Source: an uncultured Bacteroidales bacterium (GTDB lineage Bacteria; Bacteroidota; Bacteroidia; Bacteroidales; UBA932). Taken from it: a stretch of 64,000 nucleotides of DNA. The DNA lies in contig CAMZEC010000003.1 of NCBI GenBank assembly GCA_947305645.1, forward strand, positions 1-64,000. Direction: 5' to 3'. How positions within the stretch are numbered: position 1 is the stretch's first letter; each line of letters opens with the position of its first letter. The translations under genes and the position numbers were made by a program. Below the pieces are notes generated by a model, which saw only the letters and a list, made by a program, of their open reading frames with translations, searched no databases and was not told the DNA's origin. This document shows positions 38,248-46,954 of this stretch, piece by piece.

Positions 38248-41139
38248 ATGAAACATATAATCCCCTTTGTGGCGGCGCTGTTATGGGCGGCCGCTTCCCT
38301 GAATGCGCAAATAACTCTTTCATACGACATGCTCCGCCCAGGGTATTATGAGCTGAAAGCGGAGGTGCAGGACTCAACCACCCGTGAGGCGCTGGGCTTC
38401 GCATCATTGTACATGCAGCCAGTGGGCGATACCCTCATAACCCATTTCACCCTGACGGGCCCCGACGGCAAAGCCAAGCTTAAAGAAATCACCCGCGGCG
38501 AATATGTGGTCACGGCCGAATTCATGGGTTACTACCCCTGGCGCAAGCAACTGTATATCAGGGAGAGCCGGGACCTTGGCATAATCAGGATGCAGCAGAA
38601 CAAAGAGATGCTGGAGGCGGCCAAAGTCTCCGCGATTGCCAACCCCTTGGAAATCCGCCAGGACACCCTCATCTACAATGCCGCGGCGTTCAAGGTGATG
38701 GAGGGCGACGTGCTGGCAGACCTCCTGAAGAAGATGCCAGGCATCGAAGTGTCCTCGGTCGGCCAGATAAAGGTGAACGGCGAGTCTGTGGACAAGATAA
38801 CCGTAGGCGGCAAGACCTTCTTCAGCGGCGACCGCAGCGCGGCCCTTAACTATCTGCCGGCCAAGGTGGTGGACAAGGTGCAGGTAATCAACAAGGAATC
38901 CGACGCCGCGGCATTCAGCGGCATAGCGGACGAGAAGAAAGAAAAGGTGATGGACGTAGTGCTGAAAGAGGAGTACAAAGAAGGCTTCTTCGGCAACGTC
39001 AGGCTCTCCGGCGGCACCTCCATACCTGGGAAGGAAGAGAAACCGTACGTGAGTTACCGCCCCCTGCTCTACAACGGCAGCGGTATGATTTCCTCCTACA
39101 GCGAGAAAGACCAGCTGACGGCGGTGCTGTCCGGCATGAATGCAACCGATGAAAACACGGTAAGGGTGTTCGCATCGGGAGATACCGACCTCGACCTCAT
39201 CCGCGGCAACCCCCGCAGCGCCCAGGCGGGCGTGAACTACAACACGGAGCGAATAAAGGGAATGGAGATAAACGCCGCCGCATCCTTCAACGACGCCCAT
39301 TCGGACGTTCTCTCACATTCCGACCGCACCACTTTCCAGGAGTCGGCATCCGACGTCCGTTCCGTATCGGACCGCAGCACCGTCACCACCCAGGACGGCT
39401 TCCAGATGAACATGGAAATCAGGAACAAGGACCGGAAGAAGTGGGCGTTCACCTTCGAGCCCAAAGTGCGGTACACCATAAAGGACAAGGCTTCGCAGAC
39501 GGAGAGCGTTACCTCTGCGGACGCCGCCTCCCTCAACAGCTCCGACGCCCTCACCTTCAGCAACATGCGTACTTTCAGCACCGACGGGGACCTTACCCTC
39601 GGAGTGAAGGACCTGGGCAAGAAACGCCGCTCGTTCACCATCACCGGCACCTACTCCTTCCAGAAAGGTAAAGGCACTTCGGGCGACTCATCCATGACGG
39701 AGTTCGCCGACGGCAGGGTCCCGGAGATGCGTAATCTCCAGTATGCCGACACCGACGACAGCTACCGCTTCGGCGGGAGCCTTCAGTACGTGGAGCCCTT
39801 CGGGGACGAGTGGGCGGTGCAGACTTACGTTTCCTCCTTCTTCCGGCATTCAATATCGGCGCGGGACGCCACCCAGGACGGAGCTCCGAGCAGCTGGTAC
39901 TCCGCCATTAACGAGAATGATTACCTCTCCAACTATGCCCGCCTGCTGCTCCAGTACAAGAAGGGGCGTCGCAACATACAGGCAGGAGGGTCGGTGCGCG
40001 CAATCACCAATACTATCCACGCTCGCTCCTACAACATAGACACTTACACCGGAGAGGGGGAAGTGCAATGGAACTTTGCTCCATTTATCCGCTACAGAAA
40101 CAGTTGGGAAAAGGACAAACGCAACGTCAGCATCAACATCAATTACAACGGCAACTCGCAGAAGCCGTCCATGAGCTCCCAGCTGCCGACCTTCAACCTG
40201 TCCAACCCGACCAGGATAAGCGCCGGCAACATCTACCTCAAGCCGTATTTCAACCATACGCTTTACATAGATTTGGACATCGGCGATAACGCGGCCGGAA
40301 CAAATCTGAACATTTACTCTTCGGGAGGCATAGGTTTCAACGGGGAGGTACAGGCCGGCTGGTTCGACGGCTCGGGAGTCTGGTATTCACTTCCTGTAAA
40401 TTCTAAAAAGCCGTCGCTGAGCTTTTGGACCACAGTGGATTACGGTTTCCCTTTAGGCAAGGAAGAGAAGCTCAGGTTCTCCTTAAGTCCTTATTTTTCT
40501 TACGAGCGTTCGACTTCTTACCAGATGGCTGGGACAGGACCGTCTCCGGACCTGGGCGCCCTGGACTACGGCAGTTTTATCGCCGACGTCTATGGTGATG
40601 CCTCCGGAAGCCGCTTCTACAGCGGAGCGAGCGGGTTCCGTGAAAGCCTTACCAGTAGTATCGTACCGGTGCTCAGTATGGATATGACATACAAACCGAC
40701 TGAGAACCTGACTGTCCGGGCCAGTACGTCCGGAGAATACCACATCACTTTATACAGCGTTAATCCGGATGCCAACGTAAGTTACTGGGGTGTACGCGCT
40801 TCACTGAAAGCCGACTGGAGCATACCGGACGTGCTGGATATATCGGCAAATGTGGGCTATTCCGTGCAACGCGGACTTGGGGAAGGCTTCGACAACGACA
40901 TTGTGGGTACGGCCCTCAAGATATCGAAGAGCGTGAAGTCCTGGACATTCAGCCTCAAGGCGTCCGACCTTCTGGACCAGTACCGCCACATAATCACTTC
41001 CCGCAACGCAAACTATTCCGAAAACTCCTGGACCCTCACCCCCGGCCGTTACGTGTTGCTCGGCGTGAGCTGGAACTTCGGCAAGATGAACGCCTCGCAC
41101 CAGCGCGCCGCCCGCGACGCCATGTGGAAGATGATGTAG
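38248..41139 (+). CDS. Outer membrane beta-barrel protein (TonB-dependent-receptor-like, CarboxypepD_reg N-terminus)
   Basis: VADLLKKMPGIEVSS-type plug (VLADLLKKMPGIEVSSVGQIKVNGESVDKITVGGKTFFSGD) followed by barrel-like sequence. Confidence 0.82.
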   Translation: MKHIIPFVAALLWAAASLNAQITLSYDMLRPGYYELKAEVQDSTTREALGFASLYMQPVGDTLITHFTLTGPDGKAKLKEITRGEYVVTAEFMGYYPWRKQLYIRESRDLGIIRMQQNKEMLEAAKVSAIANPLEIRQDTLIYNAAAFKVMEGDVLADLLKKMPGIEVSSVGQIKVNGESVDKITVGGKTFFSGDRSAALNYLPAKVVDKVQVINKESDAAAFSGIADEKKEKVMDVVLKEEYKEGFFGNVRLSGGTSIPGKEEKPYVSYRPLLYNGSGMISSYSEKDQLTAVLSGMNATDENTVRVFASGDTDLDLIRGNPRSAQAGVNYNTERIKGMEINAAASFNDAHSDVLSHSDRTTFQESASDVRSVSDRSTVTTQDGFQMNMEIRNKDRKKWAFTFEPKVRYTIKDKASQTESVTSADAASLNSSDALTFSNMRTFSTDGDLTLGVKDLGKKRRSFTITGTYSFQKGKGTSGDSSMTEFADGRVPEMRNLQYADTDDSYRFGGSLQYVEPFGDEWAVQTYVSSFFRHSISARDATQDGAPSSWYSAINENDYLSNYARLLLQYKKGRRNIQAGGSVRAITNTIHARSYNIDTYTGEGEVQWNFAPFIRYRNSWEKDKRNVSININYNGNSQKPSMSSQLPTFNLSNPTRISAGNIYLKPYFNHTLYIDLDIGDNAAGTNLNIYSSGGIGFNGEVQAGWFDGSGVWYSLPVNSKKPSLSFWTTVDYGFPLGKEEKLRFSLSPYFSYERSTSYQMAGTGPSPDLGALDYGSFIADVYGDASGSRFYSGASGFRESLTSSIVPVLSMDMTYKPTENLTVRASTSGEYHITLYSVNPDANVSYWGVRASLKADWSIPDVLDISANVGYSVQRGLGEGFDNDIVGTALKISKSVKSWTFSLKASDLLDQYRHIITSRNANYSENSWTLTPGRYVLLGVSWNFGKMNASHQRAARDAMWKMM

Positions 41140-41145
41140 GGAAGA

Positions 41146-41580
41146 TTACTGCTTCCAGTAGTTGTCGTTAACGAAGTGCTTGTAATCGCCGGAATAAGAA
41201 CCGGCGGAGAAGGTGGTGCCGACTTTCTGCCATGCCATCTCCTTGTCGTTCAGGACGGTAATCTGGAAGGAGTCGTCGTACGCCCATTTGGTATAATGGA
41301 GTGTTATGATGTACTGCCCATTTTGCCTGGAAACGTCGTAGCCTATATGCACATCCTCCGACGTATCAGTAAGGACATCGCAGCTGTGAAGCACTATTTC
41401 TTCTTTCCCGATTTGCCAGGTAAGCCCTCCGTCCATGGCAAAGGACGGGTCTTCATAATACTCGTCCCAATCTCCTTGCAAAAGTTCTATTTTCATTGCG
41501 CCGTCAAGCAGGTTCAACTCTTTCTGTGAACAGGAAGCCAGAGAGATTATCAAAGAAATAATAAAGACTGTTCTTTTCAT
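41146..41580 (-). CDS. Small lipoprotein of unknown function
   Basis: MKRTVFIISLIISLASCSQKE lipobox; no family recognised. Confidence 0.6.
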   Translation of the reverse strand: MKRTVFIISLIISLASCSQKELNLLDGAMKIELLQGDWDEYYEDPSFAMDGGLTWQIGKEEIVLHSCDVLTDTSEDVHIGYDVSRQNGQYIITLHYTKWAYDDSFQITVLNDKEMAWQKVGTTFSAGSYSGDYKHFVNDNYWKQ

Positions 41581-41648
41581 GTTTTACAAAAATAATCAAA
41601 ATCATTAATAAAATGACTATCTTTATATGCTGAACAGATGACCACCGT

Positions 41649-43352
41649 ATGAATAGAATAATCGAATGTGTCCCGAATTACAGTGAGGGACGAGACAGGA
41701 AAGTGATAGACGCCATAGTGGAGGCTGTCGCATTAACTGAAGGCGTAAAAGTCCTTAACGTAGATCCGGGAGAGGCGACCAACCGCACGGTGGTGACCTT
41801 CGTGGGAGAGCCGGAGGCGGTATGCGAAGCGGCTTTCCGAGGCACAGCTAAGGCCCAGGAACTCATAGACATGCGCAAGCATCACGGGGCCCATCCGCGC
41901 TCCGGCGCCACCGACGTACTCCCACTTATACCTATATCCGGAGTCACCCTTGAAGAGTGTGCCGAAATGGCGCGCAAGCTTGCCGAACGCATGTTCAAGG
42001 AGCTCGGAATCCCGTGCTACTGTTATGAAGCCGCGGCTTTCAAGCCTGAGCGCAAGAACCTTGCGGTCTGCCGCGCAGGTGAGTACGAGGCGCTTCCCGA
42101 CAAAATCAAGGATCCCGAACGCCGGCCCGACTTCTGCGGAGAATGGGACGAAACCGCCGCGAAATCAGGCGCTTCCAACGTGGGTGCACGCAACTTCCTG
42201 GTAGCAGTTAACTTCAACCTGAATACAACCTCCACCCGTCGCGCAATGGCAGTGGCCTTCGACGTACGAGAAAAGGGCCGCAAGGCACGCGAGGGCGGCT
42301 CGCTCACCGGCAAACTCCTCAAAGATGCCGACGGCGAACAGATTTGGATTCCCGGCACTCTCAAGGGCTGCAAGGCAATAGGCTGGTACATAGATGAATA
42401 CGGCATCGCCCAGGTGTCAATGAACATCACTGACATAGACGCCACCCCGCTTCATGTAGCGTACGAAGAAGTGACGCGTGCCGCAGCTGCCAGGGGACTC
42501 CGCGTGACAGGTGCCGAAATAGTGGGCCTGGTGCCCAAGCGCGTGCTCATCGACGCCGGCCGTTTCTACCTGGAACGCCAGCAGCGGTCGCTCGGAATAG
42601 ACGAGAGCGAGATACTAAAGATTGCCGTCAAGAGCATGTCGCTCGACGACCTGCGCCCCTTCGACCCCAGAGAGAAAGTCATTGAATACCTGATGCTTGA
42701 CGAGGATGCGGAAGCCGTAAAGCACCGCCTGGTACGCCTTAGCGCGGAAGGACTTGCCCGTGAGACGGCGTCCGAATCGCCCGCTCCCGGAGGCGGCTCC
42801 ATATCGGCATACATGGGCTCGCTCGCAGCGGCCCTCGCCACCATGGTCGCAAACCTCTCCGCCCACAAGCGCGGCTGGGACGACCGCTGGAAAGAGTTCT
42901 CCGACGTTGCCGAACAGGGGCAGGCGCTTATGCACGAGCTGTTGGACCTCGTGGATGAGGATACGGCCGCGTTCAACCGGGTGATGGATGTATTCGGCAT
43001 GCCTAAGGGTACTCCGGAGGAAAAAGCCGCCCGCGAAGCTGCTATGCATGAGGCCACTCTGTACGCTGCTTCTGTGCCGCTGAGGACCATGGAGGCCTCC
43101 CTTAAGGCTCTTCCGCTGGCCCTGGATATGGCTCAGAAGGGCAACCCCGCATCGGCCTCCGACGCCGGTGTGGCCGCCCTCGCCGCTCTTGCCGCCGTCC
43201 GCGGGGCGCACCTGAACGTCCGCATCAACCTCTCCGGCTTTGCCGATCAGGCTGCCGCCGCCCCGTTGCTGGAGCGCGCAGCAGCGATCGAAAAAGAGGC
43301 CGCCGACCTGGAGTCGCAGGTGCTCGCCGCGGTGAACGGACATATTGAGTAG
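41649..43352 (+). CDS. ftcD: Glutamate formimidoyltransferase / formimidoyltetrahydrofolate cyclodeaminase (bifunctional)
   Basis: IIECVPNYSEGRDRKVIDAIV; C-terminal cyclodeaminase domain SPAPGGGSISAYMGSLAAALATMVANLS. Confidence 0.94.
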   Translation: MNRIIECVPNYSEGRDRKVIDAIVEAVALTEGVKVLNVDPGEATNRTVVTFVGEPEAVCEAAFRGTAKAQELIDMRKHHGAHPRSGATDVLPLIPISGVTLEECAEMARKLAERMFKELGIPCYCYEAAAFKPERKNLAVCRAGEYEALPDKIKDPERRPDFCGEWDETAAKSGASNVGARNFLVAVNFNLNTTSTRRAMAVAFDVREKGRKAREGGSLTGKLLKDADGEQIWIPGTLKGCKAIGWYIDEYGIAQVSMNITDIDATPLHVAYEEVTRAAAARGLRVTGAEIVGLVPKRVLIDAGRFYLERQQRSLGIDESEILKIAVKSMSLDDLRPFDPREKVIEYLMLDEDAEAVKHRLVRLSAEGLARETASESPAPGGGSISAYMGSLAAALATMVANLSAHKRGWDDRWKEFSDVAEQGQALMHELLDLVDEDTAAFNRVMDVFGMPKGTPEEKAAREAAMHEATLYAASVPLRTMEASLKALPLALDMAQKGNPASASDAGVAALAALAAVRGAHLNVRINLSGFADQAAAAPLLERAAAIEKEAADLESQVLAAVNGHIE

Positions 43353-43380
43353 ATTCTTCGCTTCGCTCAGAATGACATTT
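43351..43380. repeat. Repeat copy overlapping ftcD stop and lying upstream of hutU
   Basis: agattcttcgcttcgctcagaatgacattt; inverted relative at 45421-45451. Confidence 0.85.
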
Positions 43381-43407
43381 AAATAACAGAATGACATTTA
43401 AAGAACA
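43370..43407. repeat. 19-bp tandem duplication spanning hutU start codon
   Basis: gaatgacatttaaataaca / gaatgacatttaaagaaca, one mismatch. Confidence 0.85.
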
Positions 43408-45460
43408 GATTCTCGAAGGTATCCCGCAGGAACTGCCGGAGCATCAGCCGTACGATACTACTATTAACCACGCGCCCAAGCGCAAGGACATACTGACAAA
43501 GGAGCAGAAGCGGTTGGCGCTGAAGAACGCGCTGCGCTACTTCGATCCGCGGCACCACGCAGCTCTTGCTCCCGAGTTCGCGGAGGAACTGGAACGCTAC
43601 GGCCGCATATACATGTATCGCTTCCGCCCGGCGTATCCCATGTACGCGCGTCCGATAGATGAATATCCAGCCAAATCCAGGCAAGCTGCGGCCATTATGG
43701 CGATGATACAGAACAACCTGGATCCGCGCGTGGCCCAGCATCCGCACGAACTCATCATCTATGGCGGCAATGGCGCCATCTTCCAGAACTGGGCGCAGTA
43801 CAGGCTTACCATGCAGTACCTCGCCACAATGACCGACGAGCAGACTCTGGTGATGTACTCCGGCCACCCGCTGGGCCTCTTCCCGAGCCACAAGGACGCG
43901 CCGCGCGTGGTGGTGACCAACGGAATGGTCATCCCCAACTACTCCAAGCCCGACGACTGGGAGCGCATGAACGCGCTCGGCGTCTCGCAATATGGCCAGA
44001 TGACAGCCGGCAGTTATATGTACATAGGCCCTCAGGGCATTGTGCACGGGACCACTATTACCGTCATGAATGCTGCAAGGAAGCTGCTACGCAATAGATC
44101 CTTCGCTGGCGCTCAGGATGACAAATATGGGCCTCAGGCTGAAGAATCTTTAGCAGGCCTGCTTTTCGTCACCGCCGGCCTCGGCGGCATGAGCGGCGCA
44201 CAGCCGAAAGCCGGAAACATAGCCGGCGTAGTAAGCGTGACCGCAGAAATCAACCCCCTCGCCGCACGCAAACGCTACGACCAGGGCTGGGTGGACGAGC
44301 TCCACGACAATCTCGACGAACTCATCCCCCGCATACGCATGGCGGTTGCCGGTAAGGAGGTGGTCTCCATGGCCTACGTGGGCAACGTGGTGGACCTCTG
44401 GGAACGCCTGGCCGACGAAGGCATACGGGTGGACCTCGGTTCCGACCAGACTTCGCTCCACAACCCATGGGCGGGCGGCTATTACCCTGTGGGCTACAGT
44501 CTGGAGGAGAGCAAGCGCATGATGGCCGAAGAGCCGGAACGCTTCCGGGAGGCCGTGCAGGCATCGCTCCGCAGGCATGTGGCGGCAATCAACCGCCTGA
44601 GCGACAGAGGGATGTACTTCTTCGACTACGGCAACGCCTTCTTGCTTCAGAGCTCCCGTGCCGGCGCCGACGTGCTACGGGAAGACGGCAGCTTCCGCTA
44701 TCCGAGCTACGTGCAGGACATCATGGGCCCCATGTACTTCGATTACGGTTTCGGCCCTTTCAGGTGGGTCTGTATGAGCGAGAAACCGGAAGACCTGGCG
44801 CTGACGGACGCCCTCGCCGTGAAGGTGCTCGGCGAGATTGCCGCAACCGCGCCGGAAGAGATAGCCGGCCAGATGAGGGATAACATACGCTGGATTGAGG
44901 AGGCCGGCCGCAACTCCCTGGTCGTGGGTTCGCAGGCCCGTATCCTGTACGCCGACTGCGAAGGCCGTACCCGCATTGCGCTTGCGTTCAACGACGCCAT
45001 ACGCGACGGCCGCCTGAAAGGGCCGGTGGTGCTCGGGCGCGACCATCACGACGTCTCCGGCACCGACAGCCCCTTCCGCGAAACCTCCAACATCTACGAC
45101 GGGTCGCAGTTTACGGCCGATATGGCGGTGCAGAACGTAATCGGCGACGGCTTCCGCGGCGCCACATGGGTGAGCATCCACAACGGCGGCGGAGTCGGCT
45201 GGGGAGAAGTAATCAACGGCGGCTTCGGAATGGTAATCGACGGTTCCGAAGAATCGGCGCGCCACATACGCGAGATGCTTTTCTGGGACGTCAACAACGG
45301 CATCGCCCGCCGCAGCTGGGCACGCAACGACGGCGCACGCGCAGCCATCGAACGCCAGATGGCACGCACCCCGGAGCTCCGCGTGACTCTCCCCAACATA
45401 GCAGATGACGAATTGATACGAAATGTCATTCTGAGCGATAGCGAAGAATCTAAAAGTTAA
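43391..45460 (+). CDS. hutU: Urocanate hydratase, with internal and C-terminal repeat-derived segments
   Basis: VMYSGHPLGLFPSH, TAGLGGMSGAQPKAGNIAG, GGGVGWGEVINGGFGMVIDG; located in hut operon. Confidence 0.94.
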   Translation: MTFKEQILEGIPQELPEHQPYDTTINHAPKRKDILTKEQKRLALKNALRYFDPRHHAALAPEFAEELERYGRIYMYRFRPAYPMYARPIDEYPAKSRQAAAIMAMIQNNLDPRVAQHPHELIIYGGNGAIFQNWAQYRLTMQYLATMTDEQTLVMYSGHPLGLFPSHKDAPRVVVTNGMVIPNYSKPDDWERMNALGVSQYGQMTAGSYMYIGPQGIVHGTTITVMNAARKLLRNRSFAGAQDDKYGPQAEESLAGLLFVTAGLGGMSGAQPKAGNIAGVVSVTAEINPLAARKRYDQGWVDELHDNLDELIPRIRMAVAGKEVVSMAYVGNVVDLWERLADEGIRVDLGSDQTSLHNPWAGGYYPVGYSLEESKRMMAEEPERFREAVQASLRRHVAAINRLSDRGMYFFDYGNAFLLQSSRAGADVLREDGSFRYPSYVQDIMGPMYFDYGFGPFRWVCMSEKPEDLALTDALAVKVLGEIAATAPEEIAGQMRDNIRWIEEAGRNSLVVGSQARILYADCEGRTRIALAFNDAIRDGRLKGPVVLGRDHHDVSGTDSPFRETSNIYDGSQFTADMAVQNVIGDGFRGATWVSIHNGGGVGWGEVINGGFGMVIDGSEESARHIREMLFWDVNNGIARRSWARNDGARAAIERQMARTPELRVTLPNIADDELIRNVILSDSEESKS
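44096..44126. repeat. Repeat copy in-frame inside hutU
   Basis: agatccttcgctggcgctcaggatgacaaat, translated RSFAGAQDDK. Confidence 0.85.
45421..45451. repeat. Repeat copy forming the C-terminal codons of hutU (inverted relative to 43351-43380)
   Basis: aaatgtcattctgagcgatagcgaagaatct, translated NVILSDSEES. Confidence 0.85.
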
Positions 45461-45466
45461 CGATCT

Positions 45467-46954
45467 ATGGTACATTATATCACCCCCGCGCGCCTCACTC
45501 TCGAGCGCCTTAAGGAAATAATCGATTCGCACGCAACCCTGGAACTCTCCGAAACGGCGGTCGCGGCAGTGGAGAAGTGCCGCAAGTATCTGGACGACAA
45601 AACGGAAAACCTCGATCAGCCGCTCTACGGCATAACCACCGGCTTCGGCTCCTTGTACAACGTGAACATCCCCAGGGAGGATCTTTCTGCCCTGCAGCAC
45701 AACCTGGTGATGTCTCACGCCTGCGGAACCGGGCCCGCCGTGCGCCCTGAGATAGTCAAGCTGATGCTTTTCCTGAAGGTGCAGAATCTGTCGTACGGGC
45801 ACTCCGGAGTGCAGCTGATAACGGTTCGGCGGCTCATCGACATGTTCAACAACGATGTGCTGCCGGTGGTGTATTCCCAGGGCTCGCTGGGTGCATCGGG
45901 AGACCTGGCGCCGCTGGCCCACCTGTCCCTGCCGCTTATCGGCATGGGCGAAGTGCTTTATAAAGGTCAGGTGCGTCCGGCGGCCGAAGTCTGGGCGGAA
46001 CTCGGCTGGGAGCCCATTACACTTCAGTCCAAGGAGGGTCTGGCACTGCTGAACGGTACCCAGTTCATGAGTGCCCATGCCGTTTGGGCCATACTCAAGA
46101 GCATGCGCCTGTCCCGCTGGGCCGACCGTATAGGAGCGATGTCGCTGGATGCGTACGACGGCCGTATAGAGCCGTTCCTGCCGCTGACTCACCAGCTGCG
46201 GCCGCATGTGGGCCAGATACTTACAGGGAAGGCTTTCATGTCCATTCTTGCCGGCAGCGAGCTGATCCGCAGGCCCAAGGAGAATGTGCAGGATCCCTAC
46301 AGCTTCCGTTGCATCCCTCAGGTGCACGGTGCCGTAAAAGATAATATCCTTTATGTTAAGTCGGTGATCGAAAACGAGATAAACTCTGCTACCGACAACC
46401 CTAACATCTTCCCCGACGAGGATATGATTATCTCTGCAGGCAACTTCCACGGTGAGCCCATAGCCATTCCGATGGACGCCCTCGCCATAGCGATGTCGGA
46501 GCTGGCGAGCATTTCCGAGCGACGTACCTACCAGCTGATACACGGCCTGCGCGGGTTGCCCAAGTATCTGGTGGCCAATCCGGGTGTCAACAGCGGATTC
46601 ATGATTCCGCAGTACACGGCGGCTTCTATCGTTTCCCAGAACAAGGGCTTGTGCTGGCCTGCGTCCTGTGACTCCATCCCTTCGTCCCAGGGTCAGGAAG
46701 ACCATGTGAGCATGGGATCCAATTCCGCTACCAAGCTGGTGCGTATAGTGGACAACGTGGAGACGGTGCTCGCTATTGAGCTCTTCAACGCTGCCCAGGC
46801 GCTTGATTTCCGTCGTCCCGCCAAGACTTCGCCGGCCCTTGAGAAGATTTACTCCGACTACCGCAAAGTGGTTCCTTTCATAGAGAACGATACTTACATG
46901 AGTCCGCTGATCCAGCGTTCCGTGGAATTCCTTTCGCGCGAAGAATATATATGA
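45467..46954 (+). CDS. hutH: Histidine ammonia-lyase
   Basis: YGITTGFGSLYN; GSLGASGDLAPLAHLSL with ASG (MIO) triad; QEDHVSMGSNSATK. Confidence 0.96.
   Translation: MVHYITPARLTLERLKEIIDSHATLELSETAVAAVEKCRKYLDDKTENLDQPLYGITTGFGSLYNVNIPREDLSALQHNLVMSHACGTGPAVRPEIVKLMLFLKVQNLSYGHSGVQLITVRRLIDMFNNDVLPVVYSQGSLGASGDLAPLAHLSLPLIGMGEVLYKGQVRPAAEVWAELGWEPITLQSKEGLALLNGTQFMSAHAVWAILKSMRLSRWADRIGAMSLDAYDGRIEPFLPLTHQLRPHVGQILTGKAFMSILAGSELIRRPKENVQDPYSFRCIPQVHGAVKDNILYVKSVIENEINSATDNPNIFPDEDMIISAGNFHGEPIAIPMDALAIAMSELASISERRTYQLIHGLRGLPKYLVANPGVNSGFMIPQYTAASIVSQNKGLCWPASCDSIPSSQGQEDHVSMGSNSATKLVRIVDNVETVLAIELFNAAQALDFRRPAKTSPALEKIYSDYRKVVPFIENDTYMSPLIQRSVEFLSREEYI

Noticed and set aside
44675-46705. Antisense 676-aa ORF opposite hutU/hutH
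   Set aside because: Spans two conserved genes on the opposite strand; composition typical of a shadow frame.
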